From Paraburkholderia kirstenboschensis (GTDB taxonomy: Bacteria > Pseudomonadota > Gammaproteobacteria > Burkholderiales > Burkholderiaceae), in contig NZ_CAJHCR010000019.1 of the NCBI RefSeq assembly GCF_904848585.1, positions 1-64,000 of the forward strand: a stretch of 64,000 nucleotides of DNA, read 5' to 3'. The position numbers and the translations under genes were made by a program. Below, one piece after another: positions 44,706 through 52,777 of this stretch. How positions within the stretch are numbered: position 1 is the first letter of the stretch; the number at the start of each line of letters is the position of its first letter. The notes below the pieces were generated by a model that saw only the letters and a list, made by a program, of their open reading frames with translations, ran no database searches and was not told where the DNA came from.

Positions 44706-45821
44706 ATGACTATGTCCAGCAAGAACCCTGACGCCGCCCCGACCATCGCGCTCGCCGCGGGACTGCGCGAGCACTTCAACAGCGTGATCCTGCCCATGTG
44801 GCGCGGACCCGGATTCAACGGAGCGCTCAAGCTGCCCTATGAAGCGCTCAGTGCGGAACATCACCGCCCAGAGCCCGCGCAACGCTATCGGGCAATGGCC
44901 TGCGCGCGCCAACTCTTCGTGTTCTCAGAAGCCGGCGACGCAGCCCACGCGCAAGTTCTGTTCGATTCCCTCACGCACACTTTTCAGGACACGAACCACG
45001 GCGGCTGGTTCTACAGCGTCGATGAGCAAGGCGCTCCGCTCGACACCGCGAAAGACCTGTACACACATGCGTTCGTCGTCTTCGCCTGTGCGGAATTTGG
45101 CCGCCGCTCTGGCAATCGCGACGCGCTGGAAATCGTGCATCGCACATCCGCGCTGATCCAGTCGCACTTCGCCGCCGAAGACAACCTTTTCAATGCTACG
45201 CTCACGGCCGACTTCACCGCGGTGACCGGCACACCGGTTCAGAACCCGTTAATGCATCTAACGGAGGCTTGGCTCGCGGCCCGCGAAGCCACGCGCGACA
45301 ACGCTTTTGACGCCGCACTGAGGCGCCTGGCCGGCGCGGTCGCTCGTCACTTCGTGCATGCGCCGTCGGGCTGCATCGCCGAATTGCCGATCGGCACCGA
45401 CGACAATCGCCTCGAGCCGGGCCATCAGTTCGAATGGTTCTGGCTGGCCAGGCGGGCGGGCGCACTATTTGAGGGCTCAGGGCTTACGGAAACACTGACG
45501 CGCGCCTTCGACTTCGCGCAACGCAATGGCGTGGACCAGGAAACGGGGGGCGTCTGCGCGTCACTCGATGAAGACGGGCGGATCAAAGACCCGACTCAGC
45601 GCATCTGGGCGCAAACGGAATATCTGCGGGCACTCGCGAGCCACGACGAAGCCGTCGTGCGGGCGGGTCTGCCGCGGCAAATCGAACTGTTCCAGCAACG
45701 TTTCTTGCGACCGCAAGGCTGGTACGAATGCAAAACTTCAACGGGTGAAATAGCGCGCGCCGACATGCCGTCGACCACGCCTTATCACCTTGCAACCGCA
45801 TTTGACGCGTTGCCGGCCTGA
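44706..45821 (+). CDS. N-acylglucosamine 2-epimerase (AGE) family protein
   Basis: 371 aa with the (alpha/alpha)6-barrel pattern of AGE-family isomerases: NGALKLPYEALSAE near the N-terminus, DTNHGGWFYSVDEQG, KDLYTHAFVVFACAEFGR, LEPGHQFEWFWLARRAG (conserved His-Glu/Trp block) and RIWAQTEYLRALA. The family epimerises N-acylglucosamine, mannose or cellobiose-type sugars; which substrate fits is not clear, and mannose isomerase is an alternative. ATG 44706 or 44712 both fit; the first is used. It is a lone gene next to an MgtC remnant. Confidence 0.88.
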   Translation: MTMSSKNPDAAPTIALAAGLREHFNSVILPMWRGPGFNGALKLPYEALSAEHHRPEPAQRYRAMACARQLFVFSEAGDAAHAQVLFDSLTHTFQDTNHGGWFYSVDEQGAPLDTAKDLYTHAFVVFACAEFGRRSGNRDALEIVHRTSALIQSHFAAEDNLFNATLTADFTAVTGTPVQNPLMHLTEAWLAAREATRDNAFDAALRRLAGAVARHFVHAPSGCIAELPIGTDDNRLEPGHQFEWFWLARRAGALFEGSGLTETLTRAFDFAQRNGVDQETGGVCASLDEDGRIKDPTQRIWAQTEYLRALASHDEAVVRAGLPRQIELFQQRFLRPQGWYECKTSTGEIARADMPSTTPYHLATAFDALPA

Positions 45822-45903
45822 CACGGCAGGCCGACGGGAAGGCGAGGCGAACGTTCTTTTGCGGCGGTCTTGCGCTCTGGCAGGATCCGCCAAACATTCG
45901 CCG

Positions 45904-45929
45904 CCGGGCGACTCGCTCAGGTCGCCCGG
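45904..45929. terminator. Hairpin next to small gene, possible terminator
   Basis: CCGGGCGAC (45904-45912) and GTCGCCCGG (45921-45929) form a 9-bp GC-rich stem with an 8-base loop, 5 bases after the stop of the minus-strand 91-aa gene and also downstream of the plus-strand epimerase gene. No T-tract is present, so it could be a transcript-end stabiliser instead. Confidence 0.4.
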
Positions 45930-45933
45930 CCGC

Positions 45934-46209
45934 TCAGTACTCTTCCCGCTGCCAAGGGCCCCAATCGCTGCCGGCGGATCGGGATCGCATATACGTTGCG
46001 CTTTGGCCAGTAGGCGTCTCCGACGTGTCGCCTTCCGGCTTACGGTCGGTGGTGTGGAGGGCAAAAGCCTGGCGGTCGTCGGCATCCACGGTGATTCGAC
46101 CCACGGGGTCCGGTGCGCCTTCCTGAGGTGTTTTAGACTCCAATACCGCGAGATAAGGGGTCAAACGGCTCCAGAACGACGTAAGTTCTTCTTGCAAATA
46201 ATGTGTCAA
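45934..46209 (-). CDS. Small hypothetical protein, 91 aa
   Basis: 91 aa from a TTG start at 46209, preceded by AGGA with 6 bases of spacing; no ATG is available in the frame before the first conserved-looking residues. The sequence has an amphipathic N-terminus (THYLQEELTSFWSRLTPYLA), a middle with DPVGRITVDADDRQAFALHT, and an Arg/Ser-rich end. I recognise no domain. Its reading frame is the only one open on either strand between the epimerase and cspA that has a plausible ribosome site. Confidence 0.55.
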   Translation of the reverse strand: MTHYLQEELTSFWSRLTPYLAVLESKTPQEGAPDPVGRITVDADDRQAFALHTTDRKPEGDTSETPTGQSATYMRSRSAGSDWGPWQREEY

Positions 46210-46427
46210 TGTTTTTCCTGGAAGAGTAATACAAGCAGTTTACCCTACCCGGAGGCACATCCTTTTTCGTGCCCTCGACGCCTCGAAAAGGCCGAAGCCG
46301 GGGAATACCCGAATACTGGTTGATTGGCGTCCGCCATAAAGACGTGATACAACTCGTACTTCGCGCTCGATCTCGATTTGAGAAATAGCGGTCGCGAATG
46401 CAATACACAACATTTACTGGATCAAAA

Positions 46428-46631
46428 ATGGCAACAGGTACTGTGAAGTGGTTTAACGATGCAAAGGGCTTTGGTTTCATTACGCCGGACGACGGCGGCG
46501 AAGACCTGTTTGCACACTTTTCGGAAGTTCAAGGCAGCGGCTTTAAGTCCCTGCAGGAAAACCAGAAAGTGTCGTTCGAAGTGAAGCAGGGCCCGAAGGG
46601 CAAGCAAGCTGCGAACATCACGCCGGCCTAA
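46428..46631 (+). CDS. cspA: Cold-shock protein (CspA family)
   Basis: 67 aa, a single cold-shock domain. RNP1 KGFGFI and RNP2 DLFAHF are intact, and the sequence begins MATGTVKWFNDAKGFGFITP. These proteins bind single-stranded RNA and DNA as chaperones under cold or growth transitions. The upstream gap of about 218 bases suggests a long 5' leader, as in many csp genes, but I cannot assign a promoter with confidence. A strong intrinsic terminator follows at 46680. Confidence 0.96.
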   Translation: MATGTVKWFNDAKGFGFITPDDGGEDLFAHFSEVQGSGFKSLQENQKVSFEVKQGPKGKQAANITPA

Positions 46632-46679
46632 GTACCAACGGTACGTTGAGGCACGCGTAGGCGCTTGCGCCTAATACAA

Positions 46680-46712
46680 AAATGGCCCGCGGAAGCGGGC
46701 CATTTTTCTTTT
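46680..46712 (+). terminator. Intrinsic terminator of cspA
   Basis: AAATGGCCCGC (46680-46690) pairs with GCGGGCCATTT (46695-46705) around GGAA, followed by TTCTTTT. The 11-bp stem and T-tract begin 49 bases after the cspA stop. The A-rich left flank makes it usable from the minus side too, for the convergent chemoreceptor gene. Confidence 0.95.
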
Positions 46713-46742
46713 CCGGCTGCCCGATTTTTGAGCGCGAACCGT

Positions 46743-48365
46743 TCAGATCGCGCGCATTCCCGACAACGCAAATTGCCCGAATTCTGCCGGCGTTTCGTCG
46801 ATCTGTTGTGTGCGCAACACAGCCGCCGAAATTTCGAACACGGAAACCGCCTGCTTCAATTGCTGAGTCTGTTGATGCAGCGAAGCCGCCGCTGCCGCTG
46901 CCTGCTCGACGAGCGCCGCGTTCTGCTGCGTCATCTCGTCCATCTGCACGACCGCCTGGTTCACCTGCTCGATGCCCGTGCTTTGCTCGAGCGACGACGC
47001 GCTGATTTCCGCCATCATTTGCGTCACGCGCGAGATCGAGGCGGACACGTTGCTCATCGCTTCGCCGGCATGCTCGACGAGCGCTGAGCCGCCCTGAATC
47101 TCGGCAACCGATTCGCTGATCAGCGTCTTGATTTCCTTGGCCGACTGCGCGCTGCGCTGGGCCAGTCCGCGAACTTCGCCTGCCACGACCGCAAAGCCGC
47201 GGCCCTGTTCGCCGGCGCGCGCCGCCTCGACGGCCGCATTCAGCGCGAGAATATTGGTCTGGAAAGCAATGCCGTCGATCACCGAAATAATCTCGGCGAT
47301 CTTGTCCGAGCTCTGCGCAATGCCGCGCATCTTGTCCACGACCTTGTCGACCACTTCGCTGCCGCGCGAGGTCGCCTCCAAGGCCGTCTCGGCGAGCGCA
47401 TTTGCTTCGCGCGCATGATCGGCGTTCTGACGCACGGTGGCCGTCAGTTCTTCCATGCTCGACGCAGTTTCTTCGAGCGACGCCGCCTGGTTCTCAGTGC
47501 GTGCGGAAAGATCGGCGTTGCCGGTCGCGATTTCATCGGCGCCGAGGTGAATCGAGTCGGCGGACTCGCGCACTGTCTGCACAGTGCGCGCGACGCTCGC
47601 CTGCATCTTGGCAAGGCCCGAGAACAGCCGGCCGATTTCGTTGGTGCCGCGCGCGGTGATCGGCTGATCGAGACGCCCTTGTGCAATTCGGTCGAAGTGA
47701 CGGCCCGCTTCCTCGAGCGGTGCGACCACGCCACGGCGCAACGCCATATGCACCGCGAACGTGCCTCCAACCAGCGCCAGCAGAATCACAATGCTGACGA
47801 CCCGAAACGTGGCCATGCGCGCGTCGATGGAATCGAGCGACGCGCGGCTCGCCGCATTGCCGAACTGCGTGAAGTTATGCAACTCGGTCAGATAGCCGTC
47901 CTGGAACGATTGCGTCGGCTGGTCGAGAAACGCCTGGATGTTGTTTGCGTCCAGAAACTGCGCCAGTTCCGTGAGCGCGCCGTGCAGCTTCTTGTAGCGC
48001 TCGGCGAGGGCTGCGGCACGGGCGCCGTTTTCGCCGCTGGTCTTCGGGGCGCTCATGAACGCGTTGAACGACTGCTCGGCGGCCGTCAGCTGCTCGCGCG
48101 CATGCTGGACGATATCGGTCGGCTCCGCGCCGCCGCGCACCATGCGCGTACCGGCGCGCGACAGGTTGATGCGGGCGTCCATCAGATGCTGCGTGGTTAC
48201 GTTGACGGCATCCACCTGCTTGAGCGCGATGTTTGAAAGGTCGCCAACGTCGTCATGGGTTCGCGTCAATGACCAGAAACCGAGACCGACCGTGACAAGC
48301 TGGAAAACGCAGAATGCGGCCAGGACACACAACAGGCCGGATGCGACCTTGATCTTGCTGAACAT
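46743..48365 (-). CDS. Methyl-accepting chemotaxis protein, Tar-type
   Basis: 540 aa from ATG 48365, preceded by CAGG at good spacing; an upstream GTG at 48374 is less likely. Two membrane helices (about 10-32 and 190-212) flank a periplasmic four-helix ligand domain of the Tar/Tsr type. A HAMP domain is followed by the signalling domain with the hairpin tip VIDGIAFQTNILALNAAVEA. The signalling part has the methylation-type repeats LSARTENQAASLEETA. A C-terminal CheR-docking pentapeptide is not present. The ligand is unknown. It is preceded by a sigma-28-like promoter. Confidence 0.94.
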   Translation of the reverse strand: MFSKIKVASGLLCVLAAFCVFQLVTVGLGFWSLTRTHDDVGDLSNIALKQVDAVNVTTQHLMDARINLSRAGTRMVRGGAEPTDIVQHAREQLTAAEQSFNAFMSAPKTSGENGARAAALAERYKKLHGALTELAQFLDANNIQAFLDQPTQSFQDGYLTELHNFTQFGNAASRASLDSIDARMATFRVVSIVILLALVGGTFAVHMALRRGVVAPLEEAGRHFDRIAQGRLDQPITARGTNEIGRLFSGLAKMQASVARTVQTVRESADSIHLGADEIATGNADLSARTENQAASLEETASSMEELTATVRQNADHAREANALAETALEATSRGSEVVDKVVDKMRGIAQSSDKIAEIISVIDGIAFQTNILALNAAVEAARAGEQGRGFAVVAGEVRGLAQRSAQSAKEIKTLISESVAEIQGGSALVEHAGEAMSNVSASISRVTQMMAEISASSLEQSTGIEQVNQAVVQMDEMTQQNAALVEQAAAAAASLHQQTQQLKQAVSVFEISAAVLRTQQIDETPAEFGQFALSGMRAI

Positions 48366-48409
48366 CGTGAACACCTGAAGGCAGAGAATTACGGGGAGCT
48401 ACCTCAGGG

Positions 48410-48436
48410 TTAACGGCAGCACCATTCTTTGCTTAA
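48410..48436 (-). promoter_or_regulatory. Sigma-28 (FliA) promoter candidate for MCP gene
   Basis: On the minus strand, TTAA (48436-48433), 15 bases, then GCCGTTAA (48417-48410) matches the consensus TAAA-N15-GCCGATAA with one mismatch in each element and exact spacing. It is 45 bases before the ATG of the chemoreceptor, as expected for a flagellar-regulon gene. Confidence 0.6.
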
Positions 48437-48634
48437 GCTCAAAGTCGCCAAGATCGTCTTACGTCGCATTAACTACGGCCGACGTCTAGATTCCCACCAT
48501 TGCACGCAACAATGCCGGGCAGATATTTCCGATTCACCTTGACGGCGCGCGTTGGCGCTTCCTAGAGTGGGTAGGGACTGACGAACGTGCGCCATTGCGC
48601 ACTGCCACCGCGGGCCTTCCTCGAAGGAATCACA

Positions 48635-49069
48635 ATGACCGACCTACTCGACCGGGCGCGCGGCGCATTGCACGCCCAGCCGTTCAGCATGCTGTTAGGC
48701 GCAGAGCTGATGTACACGGGCACCGACGAACTGACGCTGAGCCTGCCGATCCGCGACGAGTTGCGGCAGCAGCACGGCTTCGTGCACGGTGGCGTAATCA
48801 GCTACCTCGCCGACAACGCGCTGACCTTTGCTGGCGCACTGTCGCTCGGGCCGAAGGTCGTGACGGGGGAATACAAGATCAATTACTTGCGCCCCGCGGT
48901 GAACGGCACGCTGATCGCGCGGGCGAAGGTGGTGTATGCGGGCCGCCATCAGGCGACCTGCCAATGCAACATCTTTGTAATGGACGGCAACCGCGAGCGA
49001 ATCGTCGCGGTTGCACAAGGCACCGTCAACCGGATCGGCGAGAACGGCGACCACGAACCGGCGAATTGA
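48635..49069 (+). CDS. PaaI-type thioesterase (hotdog fold)
   Basis: 144 aa hotdog-fold protein with the catalytic-region motif QQHGFVHGGVISYLADNAL, typical of PaaI/YigI-type acyl-CoA thioesterases, then GEYKINYLRPAVNGTLIARA. It hydrolyses acyl-CoA or aromatic acyl-CoA thioesters. ATG 48635 follows AAGGA with 7 bases of spacing. It is divergent from the chemoreceptor and faces the fucose cluster, with no evident operon link. Confidence 0.9.
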   Translation: MTDLLDRARGALHAQPFSMLLGAELMYTGTDELTLSLPIRDELRQQHGFVHGGVISYLADNALTFAGALSLGPKVVTGEYKINYLRPAVNGTLIARAKVVYAGRHQATCQCNIFVMDGNRERIVAVAQGTVNRIGENGDHEPAN

Positions 49070-49108
49070 CGCTGAACCTTCAAGCGCCCGCCTCCGGCTC
49101 CCAATGGC

Positions 49109-49957
49109 TTACTCCGCCGCGTACGTCTTCTGCGTTTGTTCGCCGAGACCTTCGATGCCGAGGCGAATCGTCTGGCCCGGCTTCAGGTACACCGGATTCG
49201 GCTTAACGCCCATACCGACGCCGGGCGGCGTGCCGGTGGAAATGACATCGCCCGGTTGCAGGCTCATGCACTGCGACACATACGAGACCAGCTTGGCGAC
49301 GCCGAACACCATGGTCTTCGTGCTGCCGTTCTGATAGCGGTGACCGTCCACTTCGAGCCACAAGCTGAGGTTCTGCGGATCGGCGACTTCGTCGCGCGTC
49401 ACAACCCACGGACCGATCGGGCCGAACGTGTCGAAGCCCTTGCCCTTGTCCCAGGTGCCGCCGCGTTCGATCTGCCATTCGCGCTCCGACACGTCGTTGA
49501 TCACGCAATAACCGGCGACGTAATCGAGCGCGTTCGCTTCGTCGACATATTTGGCCGGTTTGCCGATCACCACGCCGAGCTCCACTTCCCAATCGGTCTT
49601 CTTCGAGCCGCGCGGAATTTCGACGTCGTCGTTCGGACCGGAGATCGCGCTCGTCCACTTGTTGAAGATGACCGGCTCAGCGGGCACGGGCAGATTCGAC
49701 TCGGCCGCGTGATCCGCGTAATTCAAACCGATGCAGATGAACTTGCCGATCTTGCCGACGCACGGGCCCATGCGCGGATTGCCTTCCACGACCGGCAGCG
49801 AAGCCGGGTCCAGCGCGCGCAGCCTGGCGAGGCCCTCGTCGGTCAGCGCCGCGCCGTCGATGTCGGCAACTACGCCGGACAGATCGCGAATCTTGCCTTG
49901 CGCGTCGAGCAAGCCCGGCTTTTCCTGGCCTTTCGGCCCATAACGAAGCAGTTTCAT
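49109..49957 (-). CDS. FAH-family hydrolase, likely 2,4-diketo-3-deoxy-L-fuconate hydrolase
   Basis: 282 aa fumarylacetoacetate hydrolase-family protein. The metal-binding Glu/Glu/Asp pattern and core appear in PVIFNKWTSAISGPNDDVEI, DWEVELGVVIGKPAKYVDE and GYCVINDVSEREWQIE. FAH-fold hydrolases of this type cleave 2,4-diketo-3-deoxy sugars to pyruvate and lactate at the end of L-fucose or L-rhamnose degradation. Its position next to a lactonase, dehydratase and SDR makes that role likely here. It is the last gene of the minus-strand cluster. Confidence 0.85.
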   Translation of the reverse strand: MKLLRYGPKGQEKPGLLDAQGKIRDLSGVVADIDGAALTDEGLARLRALDPASLPVVEGNPRMGPCVGKIGKFICIGLNYADHAAESNLPVPAEPVIFNKWTSAISGPNDDVEIPRGSKKTDWEVELGVVIGKPAKYVDEANALDYVAGYCVINDVSEREWQIERGGTWDKGKGFDTFGPIGPWVVTRDEVADPQNLSLWLEVDGHRYQNGSTKTMVFGVAKLVSYVSQCMSLQPGDVISTGTPPGVGMGVKPNPVYLKPGQTIRLGIEGLGEQTQKTYAAE

Positions 49958-50035
49958 CGTTGCACTTTCCTCTGGGTTCAGTGGTGTTCGGTTGATACGT
50001 CAGTGCGCCGGCTTACGACGCCCGATGTCTATGTG

Positions 50036-50779
50036 TCAGTTCGACCAGCCGCCGTCGATCACATGTGCGTGACCCGTGGTGAACGCCGATTCGTCCGACG
50101 CGAGATAGAGCGCCAGCGCAGCAATCTCTTCGGCCTTGCCGATGCGGCCCATTGGCTGGCGCGCGACAAACGCCGCCTGCACGGCTTCGAGCGAAGCGCC
50201 CTGCGCCGCGGCCTGCGCCGCGATCCGCTGTTCGAGCGACGGCGACGACACAGTGCCCGGGCAGATCGCGTTACAGCGTACACCACGCGTGACGAAATCC
50301 GCGGCAACCGACTTCGTCAGCCCGATCACCGCCGCCTTCGACGCGCTGTACGCAAAGCGATTCGGCACGCCCTTCACGCTCGACGCCGCCGACGACATAT
50401 TGATGATCGAGCCGCCGCCGCGCTCCAGCATGGCCGGCAGGAATGCGCGGATCATCCGGTACATTGCCTTCGCGTTGAGGTCGAACGCAAAGTCCCAGTC
50501 TTCTTCGCTGCATTCGAGGATCGAGCCCGCATGCACGAAGCCTGCGCAATTGAACAGCACGTCGATCGGGCCGAGTTCCGCGGCCAATGCCTTGATGGCG
50601 TCGCCATCGAGCACGTCCAGCTTGCGCGCTTCGACGGGCTTGTCCGCGAGCCCGTCAATGCGGATGTCGGTGGCGATCACGCGCGCGCCTTCGCGCGCGA
50701 ACATTTCGGCGGTCGCGAGGCCAATGCCCTGTCCCGCCGCGGTGATCAATGCTGTCTTGCCGGCCAGTCTTTGTGTCAT
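50036..50779 (-). CDS. SDR dehydrogenase, likely 2-keto-3-deoxy-L-fuconate 4-dehydrogenase
   Basis: 247 aa classical short-chain dehydrogenase. TAAGQGIGLATAE is the glycine-rich NAD(P) motif, NMSSAASSVKG and YSASKAAVIGL hold catalytic Ser and Tyr-Lys. The substrate is inferred from the pathway neighbours: the enzyme would oxidise the C4 hydroxyl of 2-keto-3-deoxy-L-fuconate to the 2,4-diketo acid that the FAH hydrolase then cleaves. It is located 78 bases upstream of the hydrolase gene. Confidence 0.87.
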   Translation of the reverse strand: MTQRLAGKTALITAAGQGIGLATAEMFAREGARVIATDIRIDGLADKPVEARKLDVLDGDAIKALAAELGPIDVLFNCAGFVHAGSILECSEEDWDFAFDLNAKAMYRMIRAFLPAMLERGGGSIINMSSAASSVKGVPNRFAYSASKAAVIGLTKSVAADFVTRGVRCNAICPGTVSSPSLEQRIAAQAAAQGASLEAVQAAFVARQPMGRIGKAEEIAALALYLASDESAFTTGHAHVIDGGWSN

Positions 50780-50818
50780 CTACGACTCCAGTTGAATGGG
50801 CTAAACGTGTTGGTCACG

Positions 50819-51649
50819 TCACAGTCGATAAAACGCGGCGGCGTTGCCGCCGAAAACCGCTTCGCGCTCGCCGTCGTCAAGCGACGCAAGCAGCGTGTTG
50901 GCCACCGAATGCCACAGCAGATAATCGCCGTTCAGTTCGAGCACGGGCCAGTCGCTGCCCCACATCAGCCGCGCGGGACCGAACGTAGCGAGCAGATGCT
51001 CGACGTATGGCCGTAGTGTCTCTTCGGTCCAACCCGGCGATGCTTCGGTCGCGAGCCCCGACAGCTTGCAGTGCACGCCCGGCAGCTTCGCGAGCCGCGC
51101 GATCGCATCGGCCCATGTTTGCCAGCCGGCCTGACCGTAGCGGATGGGCGGTTTCGCGCCGTGATCGACCACGATGCGCAGCGACGGAAAACGCCGAGCG
51201 AAAGTTTCCACATGGTCGACATGCCGCGCGTAGATCAGCGCGTCGAAGGCGAGGTCATGCGCGATCAGCGCTTCGATTGCAGGCGCGAGATCGGGATTCG
51301 CAATCCATGTGTCGTCGGGCAGGTCTTGCAGCATGGGCCGCACGCCCTTGAACTTGGGCTCCTGCGCGAGCGCTTCGATCAACGCAGGAGCGGTAGGCAA
51401 CAGGAGCGGCACCCAACCGACCACGCCGGCAATGGACGGCTCCTCGCGCGCAATGTCCAGCAGATAACGCGTTTCGTCGATGGTCGGCGCCGCCTGCACC
51501 ACAACCGTTCTCTCGATGCCCGCTCTGTCCCGCAACGGTTTCAGATCCGCCGGGCCGAAAGAACGGTACAGAACTTCGAGCTCCGGCGTAAGCCATTCAT
51601 AATCACCGCGAGCGGGGTCCCAATAGTGCTGATGAGCGTCGATATGCAT
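50819..51649 (-). CDS. Amidohydrolase 2-family lactonase, likely L-fuconolactonase
   Basis: 276 aa from ATG 51649, with a weak GAGAA site upstream. The amidohydrolase fold starts MHIDAHQHYWDPARGDYEWL, the His-x-His-type metal motif of COG3618 lactonases, and ends with LMWGSDWPVLELNGDY. Family members hydrolyse L-fucono- or L-rhamnono-1,4/1,5-lactone, the product of sugar dehydrogenation. Its position between the AKR and the SDR genes fits that step. It starts 8 bases after the AKR stop. Confidence 0.88.
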   Translation of the reverse strand: MHIDAHQHYWDPARGDYEWLTPELEVLYRSFGPADLKPLRDRAGIERTVVVQAAPTIDETRYLLDIAREEPSIAGVVGWVPLLLPTAPALIEALAQEPKFKGVRPMLQDLPDDTWIANPDLAPAIEALIAHDLAFDALIYARHVDHVETFARRFPSLRIVVDHGAKPPIRYGQAGWQTWADAIARLAKLPGVHCKLSGLATEASPGWTEETLRPYVEHLLATFGPARLMWGSDWPVLELNGDYLLWHSVANTLLASLDDGEREAVFGGNAAAFYRL

Positions 51650-51657
51650 CTTCACGT

Positions 51658-52698
51658 TCAGTTCTCTGGCGCGGGCGCGCGGCGGTCGAGCAAGCCTTCC
51701 TCGCGCAACGCGGACCACAAGGCCGCCGGGATCGGCAACTCGAACGACGCAGCGTTCTCACGCAATTCGTCGGGACTGCGCGCGCCGGTCAGCACGGTGG
51801 CGACCGCCGGATGCGCATACGGAAACTGCAAGGCTGCGGCGGCGAGCGGCACGCCGTGGTTGCGGCACACTGTCTCCAGTCGCGCGACCCGCTCAATGAC
51901 TTCGCGCGGCGCCTCGCCATAATTGAACTTCAAATCGCCTTCGACGCCGCGCGCCAGGATGCCCGAGTTGAACGCGCCGCCTAACAGGATGCTGACGCCG
52001 CGCTTTTCGCACGCAGGCAAGAGGTCGTCGAGAGTCGCCTGTTCGAGGAGCGTATAACGGCCCGCGAGCAATGCGCAATCGATATCGAACTCGGCCATCG
52101 CGTCGAGTATGACGGCGCCTTCATTGACGCCGAGTCCCACCGCCTTGACCGCGCCGGCCGAGCGCAGTTCGTCGAGCGCGCGAAAGCCGCCGCCTTCGGT
52201 CAGTTGCCGCCAGTAGTGAGGATTGTTCTCACCGTGCGTGACCCGCCCAATGTCGTGGACCAGCAAAATGTCTATTTCGACGATGCCGAGGCGCTGCTGG
52301 CTGTCTTCGAACGAACGCAGGATGCCGTCGTGCGTGTAGTCGTAAATCGCTTCGAAGGGCAACGGATCCTGCCAGCCTTCGCTGCCGTCGTAGGGCGCGG
52401 TGCGCGGTACGAAACGGCGGCCCACTTTCGTTGACAACACATATTCGCTGCGTGGATAGCGGCGCAAAGCGTCGCCAAGACGATGTTCCGCTTTCGTGTG
52501 GCCGTAATGCGGCGCGGTGTCGAAATAGCGCACGCCGGCGTTCCAGGCGGCCGCGACAGTGGCGTGTGCCTCTTCGTCGGACAGATCGCGGTAGAGGCCG
52601 CCGAGCGGCGCGGTGCCGAGACTCAATCCGGTTACTTGCAACGCGCTGCGGCCAACGCGGCGGCGCTGCTGGATTTTTGAACCGTTCGTTGCAGTCAT
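51658..52698 (-). CDS. Aldo/keto reductase, likely L-fucose dehydrogenase
   Basis: 346 aa aldo/keto reductase with the catalytic tetrad region VRYFDTAPHYGHTKAEHRLG (Asp, Tyr) and LSTKVGR (Lys). The product group is similar to D-threo-aldose 1-dehydrogenase/L-fucose dehydrogenase, which oxidises fucose to its lactone. ATG 52698 follows GGAG with about 9 bases of spacing. It opens the pathway with the lactonase downstream. Its exact sugar range (L-fucose, L-galactose, D-arabinose) is not set by sequence. Confidence 0.87.
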   Translation of the reverse strand: MTATNGSKIQQRRRVGRSALQVTGLSLGTAPLGGLYRDLSDEEAHATVAAAWNAGVRYFDTAPHYGHTKAEHRLGDALRRYPRSEYVLSTKVGRRFVPRTAPYDGSEGWQDPLPFEAIYDYTHDGILRSFEDSQQRLGIVEIDILLVHDIGRVTHGENNPHYWRQLTEGGGFRALDELRSAGAVKAVGLGVNEGAVILDAMAEFDIDCALLAGRYTLLEQATLDDLLPACEKRGVSILLGGAFNSGILARGVEGDLKFNYGEAPREVIERVARLETVCRNHGVPLAAAALQFPYAHPAVATVLTGARSPDELRENAASFELPIPAALWSALREEGLLDRRAPAPEN

Positions 52699-52777
52699 TG
52701 AGCATGTCTCCTTCTTGCTCCGGTCGCATGCAAGTGTTTGCTGTTGCATGTCCTTTTATCACACGGCAAGGGAACGC

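Noticed and set aside
46210..46427. Cold-shock riboswitch-like leader of cspA
   Set aside because: The leader is long, but I could not identify a reliable promoter or alternative folds from sequence alone.
49136..51016. 626-codon plus-strand frame opposite the fucose genes
   Set aside because: Shadow frame; FAH and SDR genes on the minus strand have all family motifs.
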